DNA of 64,000 bases from Hyphomonadaceae bacterium (GTDB lineage Bacteria; Pseudomonadota; Alphaproteobacteria; Caulobacterales; Maricaulaceae): positions 23,089 to 87,088 of the forward strand of contig JACOMS010000001.1 in NCBI GenBank assembly GCA_014324115.1, written 5' to 3'. Within the stretch, counting starts at the first letter, position 1, and the number at the start of each line of letters is the position of its first letter. Positions 8,729 through 18,609 of the stretch are shown one piece after another. The notes under the pieces were generated by a model. It was not told the DNA's origin and did not search any database. It worked only from the letters and a program-made list of their open reading frames with translations. Position numbers and translations under genes: made by a program.

Positions 8729-9803
8729 GTCCCGCATTATTGAACGCATTCGCTCCCGAGGCCCAATGACGGTGGCGGAATATATGACGGTCTGTCTGCT
8801 TGATCCTGTGGATGGATATTACCCGACAAAAAATCCGCTGGGCGCAGACGGGGATTTTGTTACCGCCCCGGAAATCAGTCAGATGTTTGGGGAAATGCTG
8901 GGCCTGTGGGTTGTGCAGGGCTGGGAAGACATGGGCCAGCCGACCCGGCTCAATCTTGTCGAATACGGTCCCGGTCGCGGTGTGATGATGGATGATATTC
9001 TTCGGGCCGTGCGTGTAAAACCGGACTGTTCAGATGCGCTGAACGTCTATCTGATAGAAGTCGGCGCGGCTTTGGAAGCGGCACAGGTCAGGGCACTGTC
9101 AAACGCACCTGCACCCGTGAACTGGATAAAAACTCTCAATGATGTGCCTGATGAGCCGATACTGATTATCGGGAATGAGTATCTTGACTGCCTGCCTGTC
9201 CGGCAATTTATCCTGCGGGGTGAAAACTGGCATGAGCGCGTCGTTGTTGAAAAGAATGACGACTTGCAATTCGCGATCTCGCCGGAGCCTGTCAGTCAGG
9301 TCGTTCGGAGTGGTTTTTCGACAATGGGTCAGCAGGCCAGAGACGGCGACCTGCTCGAAGTCGGCGTTGCAGTACAGCAAGTCATTGATGATATATCTGC
9401 GCGCCTCAAATACGGAACAGGCCGTGCGCTGTTTATGGATTACGGGCCGAAACAAACCGAATTTGTGGATACGTTGCAGGCGCTGAAAAAGCATAAAAAA
9501 GTCGATGTGTTTTCCGACCCGGGAAATATGGATTTGACAGTGCGGGTCAATTTCGGGGCTTTGACAGAATTTGCCAAATCGCGGGGTCTTCACATTCACG
9601 GTCCTGTAACACAGGCTGAGTTTCTCTCACGTCTCGGCATTGAAACGCGCGCTGTCATGCTGGCGAGAGCCAGACCGGATGCCGAACCTGAACTCGCGCG
9701 GCAGCTGGCCCGGCTTATGATGCCGGATCAAATGGGAGAAATTTTCAAGTTTGTGAGTTTGCAATCGGCGAGATTACAGGTACCGCTTGGTTTTGAAGAT
9801 TGA
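8718..9803 (+). CDS. Class I SAM-dependent methyltransferase, MidA/NDUFAF7 family
   Basis: 361 aa. N-terminal PMTVAEYMTVCLLDPVDGYY, then DFVTAPEISQMFGEMLGLW, and the SAM-binding NLVEYGPGRGVMMDDILR; GNEYLDCLPVRQF is the other family signature. In mitochondria NDUFAF7 methylates an arginine of a complex I subunit. A similar protein-arginine role in bacteria is inferred from homology only. The ATG at 8718 lies inside the end of lgt (overlap 11 bp) and matches the family start MSLRSRIIERI; a TTG at 8691 is in frame but less likely. It is followed four bases later by pgeF, giving a three-gene unit with lgt. Confidence 0.92.
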   Translation: MSLRSRIIERIRSRGPMTVAEYMTVCLLDPVDGYYPTKNPLGADGDFVTAPEISQMFGEMLGLWVVQGWEDMGQPTRLNLVEYGPGRGVMMDDILRAVRVKPDCSDALNVYLIEVGAALEAAQVRALSNAPAPVNWIKTLNDVPDEPILIIGNEYLDCLPVRQFILRGENWHERVVVEKNDDLQFAISPEPVSQVVRSGFSTMGQQARDGDLLEVGVAVQQVIDDISARLKYGTGRALFMDYGPKQTEFVDTLQALKKHKKVDVFSDPGNMDLTVRVNFGALTEFAKSRGLHIHGPVTQAEFLSRLGIETRAVMLARARPDAEPELARQLARLMMPDQMGEIFKFVSLQSARLQVPLGFED

Positions 9804-9807
9804 GAGC

Positions 9808-10584
9808 ATGAGAGTTCTTTCCCACCCGTACCTTGATCATCCCGGAGTTGAACACGGCTTTTTCACGCGCAAAGGCGGGGTCTCGGAAGACGTTTATGCC
9901 AGCCTGAATGTCGGAGCAGGGTCGAAAGACAGGCCCGAAAATATCGCAGAAAATCGTCGGCGGGTGGCCGCACATATGGGGACAGAGCCTACACATCTTC
10001 TGAGCCTGTATCAGGCCCATTCGACTGAAGTCATCATTGTTGACAGGCCGTTTGCCGGGCGCCCGAAAGCAGACGGGCTTGTCACCAGAACACCCGGATT
10101 GGCCCTGTCAACCTTGGCGGCGGATTGCGGCCCGGTTCTGTTCTGTGAGCCGCGGGCCGGGGTTATCGGGGCCTGCCACGCGGGGTGGCGCGGATCCTTT
10201 TCCGGTATCATCGACAGCACGATTGATGCCATGGAGTCTATTGGCGCGAGACGCGAAGATACCTACGGGGTTCTCGGTCCTTCCATCAGCCAGGCTAATT
10301 ACGAAGTCGGCCATGATTACCGCAACAGCCTTATGGCTCTTGATGAGTCCTGTGACAGGTTTTTCCGTCCGGGGCCGGAAAAAGAGGATGGTTCACGCAA
10401 ACCGCATTTCGACCTGAAAGGCTTTATCCTGTATCGGTTGCGCACTGCAGGTCTCGGACATGTAAACATGCTTCCCAACTGCACCTATGGTGAGCCGGAC
10501 CTGTTTTTTTCCTATCGTTACAATATCCACCAGGGTGTGAACGATTATGGTCGAAATATTTCAGCCATAATGCTTACGAAATGA
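9808..10584 (+). CDS. pgeF: Purine nucleoside phosphorylase/laccase-domain protein
   Basis: 258 aa of the YfiH/LACC1 family. Motifs: GVEHGFFTRKGGVSEDVYAS, the metal/active-site ADCGPVLF and GACHAGWRGSFSGII, and the C-terminal CTYGEPDLFFSYR. E. coli YfiH (PgeF) has been linked to peptidoglycan editing, and homologues act as purine nucleoside phosphorylases or adenosine deaminases; which applies here is unknown. The ATG at 9808 follows the preceding stop by four bases; an in-frame TTG at 9787 would overlap that gene. Likely cotranscribed with lgt and the methyltransferase. Confidence 0.93.
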   Translation: MRVLSHPYLDHPGVEHGFFTRKGGVSEDVYASLNVGAGSKDRPENIAENRRRVAAHMGTEPTHLLSLYQAHSTEVIIVDRPFAGRPKADGLVTRTPGLALSTLAADCGPVLFCEPRAGVIGACHAGWRGSFSGIIDSTIDAMESIGARREDTYGVLGPSISQANYEVGHDYRNSLMALDESCDRFFRPGPEKEDGSRKPHFDLKGFILYRLRTAGLGHVNMLPNCTYGEPDLFFSYRYNIHQGVNDYGRNISAIMLTK

Positions 10585-10654
10585 TTTACATTGTTCGACG
10601 TGCCGAGTAAGAGCAATGCAGAATGTGACAGATTCCTGAGGGTGGGACAATCTC

Positions 10655-11596
10655 ATGAAAGTTATCAGCGGTACGGCCAACGTGCCTCTCACGACTGCAA
10701 TCGCCAATGTGCTTGATTTGCCTCAAACCCATGTGGATATCAAGCGCTTTCGAGATCAGGAAATTTTTGTCCGGATCAATGAAAATGTTCGCGGCGAGGA
10801 CATTTTTTTAGTGCAACCCACTTCGGCCCCGGCCAATGATCATTTAATGGAACTTCTCATCATGATTGACGCGCTTGTGCGTGCTTCCGCCAAGCGCATC
10901 ACGGCAGTCGTACCTTATTTCGGTTATGCAAGACAGGATAGAAAAACCGGAGGTCGCACGCCGATTTCAGCCAAACTTGTGGCCAATCTGATTTCGGAGG
11001 CCGGAGCCCATCGCGTTCTGACCATGGATTTGCATGCCGGACAAATACAGGGCTTTTTTGATATCCCGACAGATAACCTGTTTTCCCAGCCTGTCTTTGA
11101 AGCCGACATCCATGAGAAAATACCGCCCAAGCGCCATGATAACCTTCTCTTCGTATCACCGGATACAGGCGGTGTTGTGCGCACCCGCAGCCTCGCCAAA
11201 CAGTTTAACAGCGATATCGCTATTGTCGACAAACGCCGTCCGGTTGTTGGCGAATCCGAGGTGATGAATATCATCGGCGACGTGAAAGGTCGGGACTGCA
11301 TCCTGTTTGATGACATCATTGATTCCGGTAGCACGCTCTGTAGCGCCAGCGAAGCCTTGCTCAATCATGGGGCTACCTCCGTCTCAGCCTATATTACACA
11401 CGGGGTTCTGTCCAACCCTGCGGTGGAGCGCATTACAAAATCCATGCTGGACGAAGTGGTCATCACGGACACCATTGCCCAGCCGGACAAAGTCAAATCC
11501 TGCGAAAAAATCCGTGAAGCCAGCGTCGCGACACTGCTTGGCAAGGCCATCAAACGCATTGCCAATGATGAAAGCGTGTCCAAATTGTTTGAATGA
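10655..11596 (+). CDS. prs: Ribose-phosphate pyrophosphokinase
   Basis: Makes PRPP from ribose-5-phosphate and ATP for purine, pyrimidine, His and Trp synthesis. Signatures: [15 protein letters not shown] (ATP flexible-loop region), [14 protein letters not shown], and the PRPP loop [13 protein letters not shown]. 313 aa, standard class I length. GAGGGTGGGA is placed before the ATG. It begins 70 bp after pgeF and is followed by a 250-bp gap with a palindromic repeat before rplY. Confidence 0.97.
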   Translation: MKVISGTANVPLTTAIANVLDLPQTHVDIKRFRDQEIFVRINENVRGEDIFLVQPTSAPANDHLMELLIMIDALVRASAKRITAVVPYFGYARQDRKTGGRTPISAKLVANLISEAGAHRVLTMDLHAGQIQGFFDIPTDNLFSQPVFEADIHEKIPPKRHDNLLFVSPDTGGVVRTRSLAKQFNSDIAIVDKRRPVVGESEVMNIIGDVKGRDCILFDDIIDSGSTLCSASEALLNHGATSVSAYITHGVLSNPAVERITKSMLDEVVITDTIAQPDKVKSCEKIREASVATLLGKAIKRIANDESVSKLFE

Positions 11597-11655
11597 TATG
11601 TCACATCGGGAGCGATGATCGAAATACCATCCCGCACACCCAACGGGATAGACAC

Positions 11656-11687
11656 CCGGACACTTCCAAGCCCCTGGAGGTGTCCGG
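11656..11687. repeat. Palindrome made of two IS-end-like motifs
   Basis: CCGGACACTTCCA (11656-11668) and TGGAGGTGTCCGG (11675-11687) are inverted repeats of 13 bp with one mismatch, separated by AGCCCC. The left half plus AG is identical to the motif at 7382-7396 at the edge of the second IS type. No T-tract follows, so a simple terminator for prs is less likely than an end-to-end IS remnant, although it could still act as a transcript hairpin. A second, weaker inverted repeat (CGTAAATTTCCA near 11690 and TGGAATTTACG near 11750) flanks the next 60 bp. Confidence 0.55.
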
Positions 11688-11844
11688 CTGCGTAAATTTC
11701 CACAGAGGGGACTTGCGTTTTCTGATGCAGTCCTCTAACAGCGCCGCTGGAATTTACGGGACTTTCTTCATGGTCGCCTTGCGGGCGATTGTTTTACTGG
11801 AGACTTGTCGGGTTTAACCCGGTCCCAGGCTGAGGAACGGGACA

Positions 11845-12486
11845 ATGACCTATATCTGCCTTGAAGTGGCTGTCAGAGAAAATACAGGTACAGGCTTGGC
11901 GCGTGCCGCTCGTCGCGATGGCGAGGTTCCCGGCATCCTTTATGGCGGGGGTCAGAACCCGGTGGCCATTGCCCTGCGTCGGAATGAGGTGCTGCGCGCG
12001 ATCAACTCGGGCCGGTTTCTTGCGAATATGATTGAGATTTCACACGAGGGGAAAAAGCAGAAGGTCATCACCAAGGAAGTACAGTTCCACCCCGTCAATG
12101 ACATGCCGGTTCATATTGATTTGTACCGTGTGAAAGAAACCACAGTCATTGAAGTGGAGATTTCTGTGAACTTCGTCGGTGATGATTCGGCTCCGGGTAT
12201 CAAGCGCGGCGGTATCCTCAATGTCGTGCGCTATGCTGTGGAAGTTAAATGTCCGGCAGGCTCCATTCCGGATACCATTGAAGCCGATGTGTCTCATATG
12301 GACATCGGGGACAGTCTTCACATTTCCGACGTCACATTGCCCGAGGGTGTAACTCCCGCCATAAGTGACCGTGACTTCACCATCGCGACAATCGTCAGCT
12401 CCCGTGTATCCAGGGGAGCCGGTACGGTTGAGGATGGAGAGGAAAGTACAGCTGTTGATGGAAAGGGCGAAGGTGCAGAAGCATAA
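11845..12486 (+). CDS. rplY: 50S ribosomal protein L25/Ctc
   Basis: Two-domain Ctc-type L25 (213 aa) that binds 5S rRNA. The N-terminal L25 domain has GTGLARAARRDGEVPGILYG and FHPVNDMPVHIDLYRV; the C-terminal TL5 domain has NVVRYAVEVKCPAGSIPDTI, DIGDSLHISDVTLPEGV and an acidic Gly/Glu tail. The ATG at 11845 follows GAGGAACGGGA. The next gene is pth, a very common alphaproteobacterial pair (prs-rplY-pth), so the three are probably coexpressed in part. Confidence 0.94.
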   Translation: MTYICLEVAVRENTGTGLARAARRDGEVPGILYGGGQNPVAIALRRNEVLRAINSGRFLANMIEISHEGKKQKVITKEVQFHPVNDMPVHIDLYRVKETTVIEVEISVNFVGDDSAPGIKRGGILNVVRYAVEVKCPAGSIPDTIEADVSHMDIGDSLHISDVTLPEGVTPAISDRDFTIATIVSSRVSRGAGTVEDGEESTAVDGKGEGAEA

Positions 12487-12533
12487 TTCCGGCGCGTTTG
12501 CATCGGCTTTTAGCCCCGCGAAAAATTGAACCC

Positions 12534-13142
12534 ATGCTGCTGTGGGTTGGGTTGGGAAACCCCGGCGCCAAGTATGCTGGAAACCGTCATAATGTCGGCT
12601 TTATGGCGATTGATGCTGTCGCGGGTTATTATCATTTTGACTCTGAAAAATCCAGATTTAACAGCCTTGTCCGCGACGGCGTGATCGACTTTAATGGTCA
12701 GGCGCAAAGGGTGCTGGCGCTGAAGCCGCAGACTTTCATGAACGATTCCGGTCCGGCTGTGCAAAAGTTCATGCAATTCTACAAGATTCCGCCAGGCCGG
12801 CTGACCGTATTTTATGACGAAATTGACCTCATACCCGGGAAGGTGCGCCATAAATCCGGTGGCGGCATTGCCGGCCACAACGGTTTGCGGTCAATCCGCC
12901 AACATGTGGGTGAAGGCTTTCACCGTATCCGTATCGGCATCGGTCACCCCGGACACAAAGAAAAGGTTCCAGGTCATGTTCTTTCCGATTTTGCAAAATC
13001 AGAACAGGTCTGGGTTAATGATGTATTGAATGCCTTGGCACGATCTGCGGACTTGTTGGCGGCAGGCGAGGCCGATAAATATCAGACCAGGGTTAATTTG
13101 ATGGCTCCACCACCGGGGAAAACGCGGCGGAATGACAGGTGA
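12534..13142 (+). CDS. pth: Peptidyl-tRNA hydrolase
   Basis: Recycles peptidyl-tRNA dropped from ribosomes. Signatures: VGLGNPGAKYAGNRHNVGFM with the catalytic His in NRHN, KPQTFMNDSG, and SGGGIAGHNGLRSI. From the ATG at 12534 the product is 202 aa, a usual length; the frame extends to a TTG at 12498, but LLWVGLGNPG is the normal N-terminus. It lies 47 bp after rplY. The often adjacent ychF is absent here. Confidence 0.95.
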   Translation: MLLWVGLGNPGAKYAGNRHNVGFMAIDAVAGYYHFDSEKSRFNSLVRDGVIDFNGQAQRVLALKPQTFMNDSGPAVQKFMQFYKIPPGRLTVFYDEIDLIPGKVRHKSGGGIAGHNGLRSIRQHVGEGFHRIRIGIGHPGHKEKVPGHVLSDFAKSEQVWVNDVLNALARSADLLAAGEADKYQTRVNLMAPPPGKTRRNDR

Positions 13143-13223
13143 GCCCCCGGAGAATTTCGCTTTTGATCGACCACCCCCAGGCGTGTGTCTTGGGTTTCAG
13201 TGCGTAAATCTCCGCCGTTTCAG

Positions 13224-13263
13224 TGCGGATCAAGCAGTGTGAATGCGGATCAAGCAGTGTGAA
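13224..13263 (+). repeat. Exact 20-bp tandem duplication
   Basis: TGCGGATCAAGCAGTGTGAA occurs twice head to tail (13224-13243 and 13244-13263) without a mismatch. It lies about 230 bp upstream of sucC. It could be recent slippage, or a duplicated regulator site; the unit has no obvious internal dyad. Confidence 0.9.
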
Positions 13264-13415
13264 ACTGGATTCGCCGCTGATCAATGATATGATACAGGGG
13301 TGAGCGCATTTCACGAAGAAGCAGGGGCTGGCTTGACAGGACAAGATGTTTTTATGAAACGCAGCACTCATGCCTGACGAAAGTGCAGTTTCGTCATGTG
13401 GTTTCATGTTGGTGG

Positions 13416-13444
13416 TTGCGACTCTGCTACGGGGCTTCTATACA
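13416..13444 (+). promoter_or_regulatory. Predicted sigma70-type promoter of the suc operon
   Basis: TTGCGA (13416-13421), a 17-base spacer, then TATACA (13439-13444). Transcription would begin near 13451 and leave a leader of about 40 bases before the sucC ATG at 13490. This rests on motif and spacing alone. Confidence 0.5.
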
Positions 13445-13489
13445 GGGCGTTCAAACCCGATTTATCAGTCAGAACGGACGGGAATTTCC

Positions 13490-14734
13490 ATGAACATACA
13501 TGAATACCAAGGCAAAGCTGTCCTCAAAGACATTGGTGCACCGGTCTCCAGAGGTATCGCCATTTTCGATGCATCTGAAGCAAGGGGGGCCGCAGAAGAG
13601 CTGGGCGGTCCACTCTGGGTGGTAAAATCACAAATTCATGCGGGTGGACGCGGCAAGGGGAAATTCAGGGAAGAGAAAGCCGGTGATAAAGGCGGTGTGC
13701 GCCTTACGCGGTCCGTGGAAGAAGTGGTCGAAAATGCCAAACAGATGCTCGGTAGTACTCTGGTTACGGCACAGACAGGTGATGAGGGCAAAGTTGTCAA
13801 CCGGCTCTACATTGAGGATGGCTCCGATATTGACAGGGAATTTTATATTTCGCTCCTGGTTGACCGGGCGACGTCCCGCGTCTCATTCATTGCTTCAACC
13901 GAGGGCGGGATGGATATTGAACGGGTTGCTCACGATACGCCCGAAAAAATCGTCACATTTGATATTGATCCGGCGACGGGTTTCATGCCCCACCACGGGC
14001 GTACACTGGCCAAGGCGCTTGATCTGTCCGGCGATCTGGCCAAACAGGCGCACAAGCTGGGCAAAATACTTTATGACGGCTTCCTCGCCAAGGATATGAG
14101 CCTGCTTGAGATTAATCCGCTTATTGTGACCGAAGACCAGTGTCTGCACTGTCTCGACGCGAAAGTCTCTTTCGACAATAACGCTTTGTTTCGTCATCCC
14201 GACATTGAGGAGATGCGAGACGGGACCGAGGAAGACGAAAAAGAAGTGGAAGCCGGCAGGTATGACCTGTCCTATGTGGCGCTGGATGGCAATATCGGGT
14301 GCATGGTCAACGGTGCCGGATTAGCCATGAGTACGATGGACATCATCAAACTCTACGGCAGGGAGCCTGCCAACTTCCTGGATGTCGGTGGCGGTGCGAC
14401 GACCGGGAAGGTCGCCGCGGCCTTCAAAATCATTACGTCAGATCCCGGCGTCGAAGGTATCCTGGTCAATATTTTCGGTGGTATCATGAAATGCGACGTT
14501 ATCGCAAACGGTGTGGTTCAGGCGGTAAAAGATGTTGGCCTTGAGGTTCCCCTCGTCGTCCGCCTCGAGGGCACCAATGTCGGGAGAGGCAAAGAGATCA
14601 TCAACAATTCCGGCCTCAACGTTATCGCAGCCGATGATCTGGACGACGCGGCGCAAAAGATTGTTGCGGCTTTGGATGATACCAAAACCTGCACAGGAAC
14701 CGGTCTCGACAAAATCCTCAATCAACAGAGTTAA
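13490..14734 (+). CDS. sucC: Succinate-CoA ligase, beta subunit
   Basis: ATP-grasp subunit of succinyl-CoA synthetase (succinyl-CoA + ADP/GDP + Pi to succinate + ATP/GTP). It starts with the typical [31 protein letters not shown] is the nucleotide-binding loop, [20 protein letters not shown] the Mg/ATP site, and [13 protein letters not shown] the C-terminal CoA-ligase region. 414 aa, slightly longer than the common ~390-400, with a short acidic insertion ([14 protein letters not shown]) near residue 245. The frame is open back to 13370, but the conserved start at 13490 is clear. sucD follows after three bases. Confidence 0.97.
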   Translation: MNIHEYQGKAVLKDIGAPVSRGIAIFDASEARGAAEELGGPLWVVKSQIHAGGRGKGKFREEKAGDKGGVRLTRSVEEVVENAKQMLGSTLVTAQTGDEGKVVNRLYIEDGSDIDREFYISLLVDRATSRVSFIASTEGGMDIERVAHDTPEKIVTFDIDPATGFMPHHGRTLAKALDLSGDLAKQAHKLGKILYDGFLAKDMSLLEINPLIVTEDQCLHCLDAKVSFDNNALFRHPDIEEMRDGTEEDEKEVEAGRYDLSYVALDGNIGCMVNGAGLAMSTMDIIKLYGREPANFLDVGGGATTGKVAAAFKIITSDPGVEGILVNIFGGIMKCDVIANGVVQAVKDVGLEVPLVVRLEGTNVGRGKEIINNSGLNVIAADDLDDAAQKIVAALDDTKTCTGTGLDKILNQQS

Positions 14735-14737
14735 ATC

Positions 14738-15622
14738 ATGTCAGTACTTGTAGACAAACATACCAAGGTTATCACACAGGGGATGACAGGCAAGACAGGG
14801 ACCTTCCACACGGAACAGGCGCTCGCTTACGGTACGCAGGTAGTGGCAGGGGTAACGCCTGGTCGCGCCGGGCAGGAGCACATCGGCCTGCCGGTTTATG
14901 ACACGGTGGCCGAAGCCAAACATGCGACAGGTGCAACGGCTTCTGTCATCTATGTGCCGCCGCCCTTTGCTGCCGACTCAATCCTTGAAGCCATTGCCGC
15001 CGAAATGGAATTGATTGTTGCGATTACTGAAGGCATTCCTGTGCGCGATATGATCACTGTCAAGCGTGCGCTGGAGGGTTCCAAATCCCGTCTCATCGGG
15101 CCGAACTGCCCGGGTGTGTTGACGCCTGAAGAATGCAAAATCGGTATTATGCCCGGCAATATTTTCACAAAAGGCACGTGCGGTGTCGTCTCCCGCTCCG
15201 GCACACTGACCTATGAGGCCGTGTTCCAGACAACGCAGGTCGGTCTCGGTCAATCAACGGCTATCGGGATCGGCGGTGACCCGATCAACGGGACAAACTT
15301 CATTGACTGTCTTGAACTGTTCCTGTACGATGATGGCACAGATCAGATTATCATCATAGGTGAAATCGGCGGATCTGCCGAGGAAGAAGCCGCGGAATAT
15401 ATCGCTCATATGGCCAGGAAGGGCACGAAAAAACCTGTGGTGGGATTTATTGCCGGGCGTACCGCGCCTCCGGGCCGGATGATGGGCCACGCGGGTGCGA
15501 TCGTGTCCGGCGGTAAAGGTGGTGCCGAGGACAAAATCGCCGCTATGAAAGCCGCAGGTATTCGCGTATCACAGAGTCCGGCCCAACTCGGTACGACGAT
15601 GATGGATCTGCTGAAAGGGTAG
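14738..15622 (+). CDS. sucD: Succinate-CoA ligase, alpha subunit
   Basis: Alpha subunit, 294 aa, that binds CoA and carries the phosphohistidine. Visible: [20 protein letters not shown], CoA-binding Rossmann [39 protein letters not shown], and the active-site region [20 protein letters not shown] with the phosphorylated His in GHAGA. It sits between sucC and sucA, giving the operon that converts 2-oxoglutarate to succinate. Confidence 0.97.
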   Translation: MSVLVDKHTKVITQGMTGKTGTFHTEQALAYGTQVVAGVTPGRAGQEHIGLPVYDTVAEAKHATGATASVIYVPPPFAADSILEAIAAEMELIVAITEGIPVRDMITVKRALEGSKSRLIGPNCPGVLTPEECKIGIMPGNIFTKGTCGVVSRSGTLTYEAVFQTTQVGLGQSTAIGIGGDPINGTNFIDCLELFLYDDGTDQIIIIGEIGGSAEEEAAEYIAHMARKGTKKPVVGFIAGRTAPPGRMMGHAGAIVSGGKGGAEDKIAAMKAAGIRVSQSPAQLGTTMMDLLKG

Positions 15623-15636
15623 AAAGGTTGAATCAC

Positions 15637-18594
15637 ATGGAAAACCAGAGATCTGAGAAAAACCGGAACTTTCTCGACACACTTTTCCTGGACGGAGGTA
15701 ACGCTGCCTATCTTGAGCAGATGCTCGCCTGTTACATGGAAAGCCCGGACAGTGTTGACAAAAGTTGGCAGGACTATTTCGGCGCGCTCGGCGAGGATGC
15801 CGTCAATGTACGCAAAAACGCGGACGGACCCGCATGGAAAGACAAAAACTGGCCGGTGGAGTCCAACGGGGAGTGGGTAAGTGCTCTGACGGGAGATTGG
15901 GAATCTGATACGGAGGAGCGGGTCTCCGGAAAGCTCGAAAACCGCATGCCTGGCGCTTCTGCGGAACAGGTTCGTCAAGCCACGAAAGATTCCCTGCGCG
16001 CTCTGATGCTGATCCGCGCCTATCGTGTCCGGGGCCACATGATTGGCGATCTTGATCCACTGGGCCTGCGGGAGAAAAGGCGCCATCCCGAGCTGGAATA
16101 CTCAAGCTATGGTTTTACCGATGATGATCTTGAACGGCCCATATTTATTGATGGTGTTATGGGTCTTGAGACGGCGACACTGGCGCAAATAATCGAAATT
16201 ATGGAGCGCACCTATTGCTCCACTTTCGGTGTACAGTTCATGCACGTTTCCAATCCGGGTGAAAAAGCCTGGATACAGCAGCGGATCGAAGGTCCGGATA
16301 AGGAGATTTCCTTTACGCCAAAAGGCCGCAGATACATTCTCAGGAAACTGATTGAAGCTGAGGAATTCGAACAGCTCATCCACAAGCGTTATCCCGGAAC
16401 GAAACGCTTTGGCATAGACGGGGCGGAGAGCCTTTTGCCGGCGCTGGAACAGATTATCAAACGCGGCGGGCAGCTTGGCCTCAAGGATATTAACTTCGGT
16501 ATGCCGCATCGCGGCCGGCTTAACGTGATGGCCTCTGTCATGCAAAAACCCTATTCTGCCATCTTTCACGAGTTTCTCGGTGGTGTTGCGACCGGGGCGG
16601 AGGATTTTGGTTCCGGAGATGTGAAGTATCACTTGGGTGTGTCCGATGATCGTGAATTTGACGGCAATGAGGTTCACTTGTCACTCGCCCCGAATCCGTC
16701 TCACCTTGAGGTTGTTGCCCCCGTTGTAATGGGGAAAACCCGCGCAAAACAGCAAATGGTGTCCGATACGCACAGCTCTTCCGATCCGAAACAGGTTGTG
16801 GCGGTTATCATGCACGGGGATAGTGCTTTCGCCGGGCAGGGCATCGTCATGGAAAGTTTCCAGATGTCCCAACTCGCCGGGTATGGTACAGGTGGAACGA
16901 TCCACATTATCGTCAATAACCAGATCGGCTTTACGACAACACCGGAAGAGTACAGCTCCGGTCGTTATTGTTCCGATGTCGCCTTTATGGTTGAGGCGCC
17001 GGTTTTTCACGTGAACGGCAATGATCCTGAGGCTGTGGTTTACGCCGCCCGCGTGGCCACGGAATATCGCCAGAAATTCGGCAAGGATGTGGTGATTGAT
17101 ATTATCTGCTATCGCCGTTACGGCCATAATGAGGGTGATGATCCGTCATTTACACAACCGATAATGTATAGGACCATCCGTGATCTGCCTTCGGCGGCCA
17201 TGATTTACGGTGACCGTCTCGTTGCTAACGGCACTATCAAAAAAGACGAGTTACGGGCCATGGTCGATGAATTTTACGCCCATCTCGACAGCGAGTTTGA
17301 AAAAGCCAAGACCTATGAAACCAAAGAACCGGACTGGTTACAGGGCGTATGGCAGGGTATTACACTACCGCCGGAAGGTAAACGCAAGGGTGATACCTCT
17401 GTAACGGTCGACACACTTCGGAATTTGGGTCGCAAATTTACAACCGTGCCGGACGGATTCAATATTCACCCCACATTGAAACGGATTATTCAGGCCCGTG
17501 CCGGGAAAGTGGAAAGCGGTACCGACATAGACTGGGGTTTGGCTGAGCACCTTGCTTTTGCAACATTCGTCACGGAAGGTCATCCGGTGCGCCTGTCCGG
17601 GCAGGACAGTGAACGCGGGACATTCTCCCAGCGCCAATCCTGTTTTTTCGATCAGGAAGACGGATCAAAATATACACCGCTCAATAATCTGTCGGCGAGT
17701 CAGAAGTATTATCAGGTGTTGAATTCGCAACTGTCAGAAGAAGCTATACTGGGCTTTGAGTACGGGTTCTCCGGTGCAGCCCCGCACGTGCTCACAATTT
17801 GGGAAGCGCAATTTGGGGATTTCGCAAACGGTGCGCAAGTCATGGTTGATCAGTTCATCAGCTCGGCTGAGCAGAAATGGCTGCGCATGTCCGGTCTCGT
17901 GATGCTGCTACCGCACGGCTATGAGGGGCAGGGGCCGGAGCACTCCTCCGCGCGTCTTGAGCGCTACCTGCAAATTTGCGCCGAAGACAATATGCAGGTG
18001 GCAAATATTTCGACCCCCGCCAACTATTTTCATGCCTTGCGTCGGCAAATCCACCGCAAATTCCGCAAACCTCTCATTGTGATGAGTCCGAAGAGCCTGT
18101 TGCGGCACAAGCTCTGCGTCTCGACGCTCGAAGAAATGGGCGAAGGCGGTGAGTTCCGCCGCGTGCTCTGGGATGATGCTGAATACAAACCTGAAACCAG
18201 TGGCGTAAAACTGGTCGGAGACTCCGGGATCAGGCGCGTCGTCCTGTGCTCGGGAAAGGTTTACTATGATCTGTTCGAGGCTCGTGAGGCCGCCGGGCGT
18301 GACGATATTTATCTGCTGCGTGTAGAACAGCTCTATCCATATCCTGATGACGCTTTGGCTCTCGAACTCAAACGGTTCAAAAATGCGGACATGGTCTGGT
18401 GCCAGGAAGAGCCGAAAAATATGGGTGCCTGGACTTTCATCAATCCGCTTATTGAAGAAACGCTTGTCGATATCGGTGCGAAAAACTCCCGTGCTCAATA
18501 TGTGGGTCGACCCGCAAGCGCCTCGACAGCCACCGGCATTGCGTCTAAACACAAAAAGGAACAACAGGCTTTGATTAACGAAGCCTTGGCTTAG
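15637..18594 (+). CDS. sucA: 2-oxoglutarate dehydrogenase E1
   Basis: Thiamine-diphosphate decarboxylase component of the 2-oxoglutarate dehydrogenase complex, 985 aa. N-terminal E2-binding segment (FLDTLFLDGGNAAYLEQMLA), GMPHRGRLNVMASVMQKPY, the ThDP/Mg motif HGDSAFAGQGIVMESFQ with IIVNNQIGFTT, CYRRYGHNEGDDPSFTQP, and the transketolase-like half with HGYEGQGPEHSSARLERYLQ. AGAAAGG lies nine bases before the ATG at 15637; an in-frame TTG at 15628 is also possible. It is cotranscribed with sucCD upstream and sucB 15 bases downstream. Confidence 0.97.
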   Translation: MENQRSEKNRNFLDTLFLDGGNAAYLEQMLACYMESPDSVDKSWQDYFGALGEDAVNVRKNADGPAWKDKNWPVESNGEWVSALTGDWESDTEERVSGKLENRMPGASAEQVRQATKDSLRALMLIRAYRVRGHMIGDLDPLGLREKRRHPELEYSSYGFTDDDLERPIFIDGVMGLETATLAQIIEIMERTYCSTFGVQFMHVSNPGEKAWIQQRIEGPDKEISFTPKGRRYILRKLIEAEEFEQLIHKRYPGTKRFGIDGAESLLPALEQIIKRGGQLGLKDINFGMPHRGRLNVMASVMQKPYSAIFHEFLGGVATGAEDFGSGDVKYHLGVSDDREFDGNEVHLSLAPNPSHLEVVAPVVMGKTRAKQQMVSDTHSSSDPKQVVAVIMHGDSAFAGQGIVMESFQMSQLAGYGTGGTIHIIVNNQIGFTTTPEEYSSGRYCSDVAFMVEAPVFHVNGNDPEAVVYAARVATEYRQKFGKDVVIDIICYRRYGHNEGDDPSFTQPIMYRTIRDLPSAAMIYGDRLVANGTIKKDELRAMVDEFYAHLDSEFEKAKTYETKEPDWLQGVWQGITLPPEGKRKGDTSVTVDTLRNLGRKFTTVPDGFNIHPTLKRIIQARAGKVESGTDIDWGLAEHLAFATFVTEGHPVRLSGQDSERGTFSQRQSCFFDQEDGSKYTPLNNLSASQKYYQVLNSQLSEEAILGFEYGFSGAAPHVLTIWEAQFGDFANGAQVMVDQFISSAEQKWLRMSGLVMLLPHGYEGQGPEHSSARLERYLQICAEDNMQVANISTPANYFHALRRQIHRKFRKPLIVMSPKSLLRHKLCVSTLEEMGEGGEFRRVLWDDAEYKPETSGVKLVGDSGIRRVVLCSGKVYYDLFEAREAAGRDDIYLLRVEQLYPYPDDALALELKRFKNADMVWCQEEPKNMGAWTFINPLIEETLVDIGAKNSRAQYVGRPASASTATGIASKHKKEQQALINEALA

Positions 18595-18609
18595 GAGCGG
18601 GAGACCAAA

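Larger units (their letters stand above)
13143..13489. other. Intergenic region with the sucC promoter, 347 bp
   Basis: No coding frame is convincing. It contains an exact 20-bp tandem duplication (13224-13263) and, nearer sucC, a sigma70-like promoter (13416-13444). A second possible -35 (TTGACA, 13333-13338) has a poor -10 sixteen bases later (TGAAAC). Confidence 0.6.
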
